From Pseudopyrenochaeta lycopersici (lineage: Eukaryota > Ascomycota > Dothideomycetes > Pleosporales > Pseudopyrenochaetaceae): a stretch of DNA of 64,000 nucleotides. The DNA lies in the NCBI GenBank assembly GCA_003313425.1, contig NHZP01000051.1, forward strand, positions 1 through 64,000. Direction: 5' to 3'. The notes beneath the pieces are model-generated. The model made no database searches. It was not told the DNA's origin and saw only the letters and a list, made by a program, of their open reading frames with translations. Each line of letters begins with the position of its first letter. The stretch's first letter is position 1. Below, in pieces: positions 61,260 through 64,000 of this stretch. The position numbers and the translations under genes are program-made.

Positions 61260-63490
61260 ACTATAGCAGGTATTAAGGCTGCGCTTAAAACATTAAATTC
61301 TTTAATACTAGGAGAATCTTTTAGTAACTAAGAATACGCAGATAAGTTTAAATATAAGCGCTTAACGCTGTTAAGACGTTATTAAGGCCTAATAAGCTCG
61401 CGTGCAACTAAGATTAAAAATAACTAATTACTTAATAACGCATAAGAGAAAGAGCTTATATAGTATATTAAGAGTCTATTATTATAAAGACTACCTCTAA
61501 CTTAAGCTATAATACGTAATTTTATAGCTTAGATGGTATCTAGGGAGCCTAGTAAACGCTAGGTTAAGCGCTTTATTAAGCGTTATAATATTAAGCTTAT
61601 CTTATATTAGGTAACTACTCTTAATTATAACTACTTTAAAGCTAATTCTACTTTTAACTATAGCCTCTGTTTTAAGCTACTAGAGCGTAAGATTAAGTAA
61701 TACTCTATTAAACTATAATATATCTATAATATAGTGTGCCGTTGCACAGGGTACCTGGGCAATCAGGTGATGATGGGTTTCCTTTGTCAGCGAAAATTGG
61801 TGATAAGACTTGGAGATGCGAGAGATCTCAACATCATGCACCAAACCTCATGCACCATGCACCACACACCACGATAATTCACTTCAAAACTGAGATTTTG
61901 CAAAGTAGCTAGTGCATTAGCTACGTCAATTCAATGAGATTTCAGACCATTTTGTTTATTACTTTTAATCAGGCTCCATACTTACCTTCGTTTCTGGCAG
62001 ACTGCACAGGCAGGGCTGCTCCTGTTATTCACGCACATTTGAGTCCAGCGTCACCTCTCATTCACAACACCAGAACTGCGGGATTGTGCCGAACCACCTT
62101 GTTAACTCTACAATAGATAAGAAAGGCTTCCTTATTAGGATACTAGGTAAGTTAAAGCGCGTGTTCTTAAGGAGTAACTATAAGTAAGGAAAGATAAGGT
62201 ATATTATCTAGGGTAGTAATCGCGAGTAGATTACTACCTTAGCCTGTATCTATACTAATAGTAGTGCTCGTGCGCCTACTCTTATCTATTAGGCTACCTT
62301 AGGTACCCTATAAGGCTTATAGTTATAAATTTTAAGCCTTAATACTATAAAGCCTTCTTTATCTTAATATTAAGTAGATAGATAATAATACTATAAGCCT
62401 ATCTTAGCTTAAGGAGGTATTTAATCGCGAGATAAAAGCTAAAGCTTATTAATTCTATTAATTATTTATCCTTAATAGTCATAGATCTCACCTTATAATA
62501 GATTTTATAAGCTACTGTAATTAAAATAAGATTCTCCTTACTATCTATCCTCCTTATTCTACGTATACCTTACAGCCTCTTAATATAAGCGTATTTAGGC
62601 CTCTTACTACTACCTACTACGCTAAGCTATCTTACTTTATCTCTTAAGCTTAAAGTCTAACTTATATTACTAAAAAGGATTTCTTTTACCTCTTTTATTA
62701 AGCTTAGAGCTTATCTATTAAAGAAATAATAATCTATAAGGCCTTTATAATAATAACTTAATAAGTATTAAGCTTTTCAATTTAATATTATCTTCTACTA
62801 CTTTACTATAGTACTAACTTTAAGAGATAGACTCTCCTTACGTAATAGCTCCTTCTTAGTACTTAGTTTAAGTAATTAGAGAAAGATAGAGCACCTCCTA
62901 AGGCAGGCTGTAGATAATATCTATAGTAGTTACTTAAAAAAGCTTAATTAAATAATCTATACTATCTTAGCTTAAAATTAGCTACTTTAATATAAAAATA
63001 CTTAGCTTAAAAAGGCCTTTAATAATAAGAAGAAGTATAAGAAGCGTAGTAAAGCCTTAATCTTTAAGTATCCTAATAAGTACTATAGTATAGCTTAATT
63101 CTAGTTGCCTAGTAAGGTTTAAGCAGCTTAAGCTTAAAAGGAGAGAAAAGAGTATCAGAATAAAGAGCTATAATACTAAAAAAGTAAAGTAATTAAGCTT
63201 TATAATTAGTAAAAGTAGCTTAAAGTTTTATAGCTTAAAGAGAAGGTAAGGATGAGGCTAGTAGCTAGAGAGATAAGAGAGGTAGAAAGAGCTTAGAAAG
63301 CTATATCTTATAAAGAGTAAAAGAAGGCTTATAAGCTTTAAAAATAACTCTAAAGTAATATAAAATTATCTAGATTAAGTAAGAGGTAAAGCCTTAAGCC
63401 TGCTAAGGGTTAAAAATCTATTATAGTAGACGAGGAGCCTATTATTACTTAAGAAGCTCTTTATACTTAATCTTAACGAGGTTAGCTAAT
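61260..63490 (+). pseudogene. pogo/Fot1-type transposase relic
   Basis: RIP-degraded frame. The N-terminal part has ALKTLNSLILGESFSNQEYA and RATKIKNNQLLNNAQEKELI (CENP-B/pogo-type DNA-binding region), then a catalytic-domain start YIYNI-DKKGFL. The solo LTR at 61735-62112 splits exactly this block (usual YNMDEKGF, with the first catalytic Asp). Later come TTLACIYTNSS and ARAPTLIYQATLG, and a Lys-rich coiled-coil tail (63000-63420). Stops are TAG/TAA at former Gln codons. Confidence 0.75.
61735..62112 (+). mobile_element. Solo LTR of the large element
   Basis: 378 bp, TGTGCCGTTGCACAGGG to TTGTTAACTCTACA, flanked by the 4-bp duplication ATAG (61731-61734 and 62113-62116). It lies inside the pogo transposase. 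It is one of the least RIP-mutated LTR copies in the window. The open frame at 61934-62116 is LTR sequence, not a gene. Confidence 0.95.
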
Positions 63491-63681
63491 TAGGCTGCTA
63501 TAAAGGCTTATTGTGTAATCTAATGCTGCGCAATTACTCTATATACCTAGTAAAGATTGCTACTAAAATATCTTATAATAATAGCTATTGTTAGTGCCTC
63601 TATAGCCTTATAAAGTTAAGAGCGTTTATAGCTGTTCGCGTGTATTAGGTAGTCGTGTGCACTAGGTAGTGGGGCACGTTA

Positions 63682-64000
63682 AGCGAGCGGGCCACCCTAC
63701 TAACTTTGCGCAACGCATCAACTTTAGTTAATTATGTCTCTACCAATTTAACCTTAACTAGCTCCTCGCGAGGCTAACGTTAATCTCGCAATCTTAGCTC
63801 TTAATCTAGATTAAATTTAGACGAAGCGAGTCGCTGCACAGACGTTTAAAGTCCTTTAAACTACTCTTTAGCGCCGCGGCGCTGGCGTGCTTACCTAACA
63901 CAATTGCTAGCCTAATTTAAAGAAGCTTACCTAGCTAGAAGAGGAGGTAATAGTTAATTATATATTTAATCTAGATTAGCGTAGATTTCCGCCTACGTAC
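63682..64000. other. Sequence outside the pogo element, no gene seen
   Basis: Contains GC-richer words (GCGCCGCGGCGCTGGCG near 63871) in TA-biased DNA. No frame or repeat recognised before the window ends. Confidence 0.4.

Larger units (their letters stand above)
61172..63681 (+). mobile_element. pogo/Fot1-type DNA transposon, interrupted by a solo LTR
   Basis: Terminal inverted repeats of ~49 bp: TAACGTGCCCTACTACC... at 61172-61220 mirrored at 63633-63681 (core CTAGTGCACxCGACTACCT). Without the solo LTR the element is about 2.1 kb, the usual size for Fot1/pogo elements. The transposase is on the plus strand. Confidence 0.82.

Overview
The window looks like a repeat-rich heterochromatic stretch of a filamentous ascomycete (Pezizomycotina) genome. 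About 90% of it is transposon wreckage in which CAG/CAA codons have become TAG/TAA and TGG/TGC codons have become TAG/TAC, i.e. C-to-T changes at CpA on both strands, the signature of repeat-induced point mutation (RIP). No species can be named. No tRNA, rRNA or CRISPR array was found.

Layout. Positions 1-11370 (minus) and 23350-41494 (plus) are two inverted copies of one very large LTR retrotransposon, about 12.7 kb once a later insertion is removed: 378-bp LTRs, a leader with four ~40-bp repeats, a gag-pol frame, a third long frame (ORF3, about 1,300 codons) and a polypurine tract. The right copy carries a younger 5.4-kb Copia element (29606-35015, 123-bp LTRs, 5-bp target duplication); the left copy keeps the empty site. 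Between the arms (11371-23349) lie two RIP-degraded Gypsy elements, DNA-transposon pieces and three solo LTRs. To the right are a minus-strand Gypsy gag relic with a solo LTR (41495-43766), a Tc1 fragment, another Gypsy element (44185-50866), a foldback sequence, AT-rich DNA and a 1,001-bp hAT element with a perfect 8-bp target duplication.

The only intact gene is a 308-codon short-chain dehydrogenase/reductase on the minus strand (52832-53758). It is followed by a LINE reverse-transcriptase tail, a Copia relic, a hAT transposase relic, a broken C2H2 zinc-finger gene, two solo LTRs of the large element, and a pogo/Fot1-type transposon at the right end.

Two results stand out. (1) Target duplications and LTR similarity are swapped between the two copies of the large element. 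The Gypsy gag at 41495-43490 and the Gypsy pol at 11371-15465 join across a shared 4-bp duplication (TTAG/CTAA) into a continuous protease reading frame. This indicates that the ~12-kb segment between the arms was inverted by recombination between the inverted elements. (2) ORF3 of the large element retains, after allowing for RIP, an HxD...H pattern like that of 2-oxoglutarate/Fe(II) dioxygenases, an unusual cargo for an LTR retrotransposon. Reading frames of degraded elements were followed by eye, so their ends are approximate; LTR and duplication boundaries are read directly.
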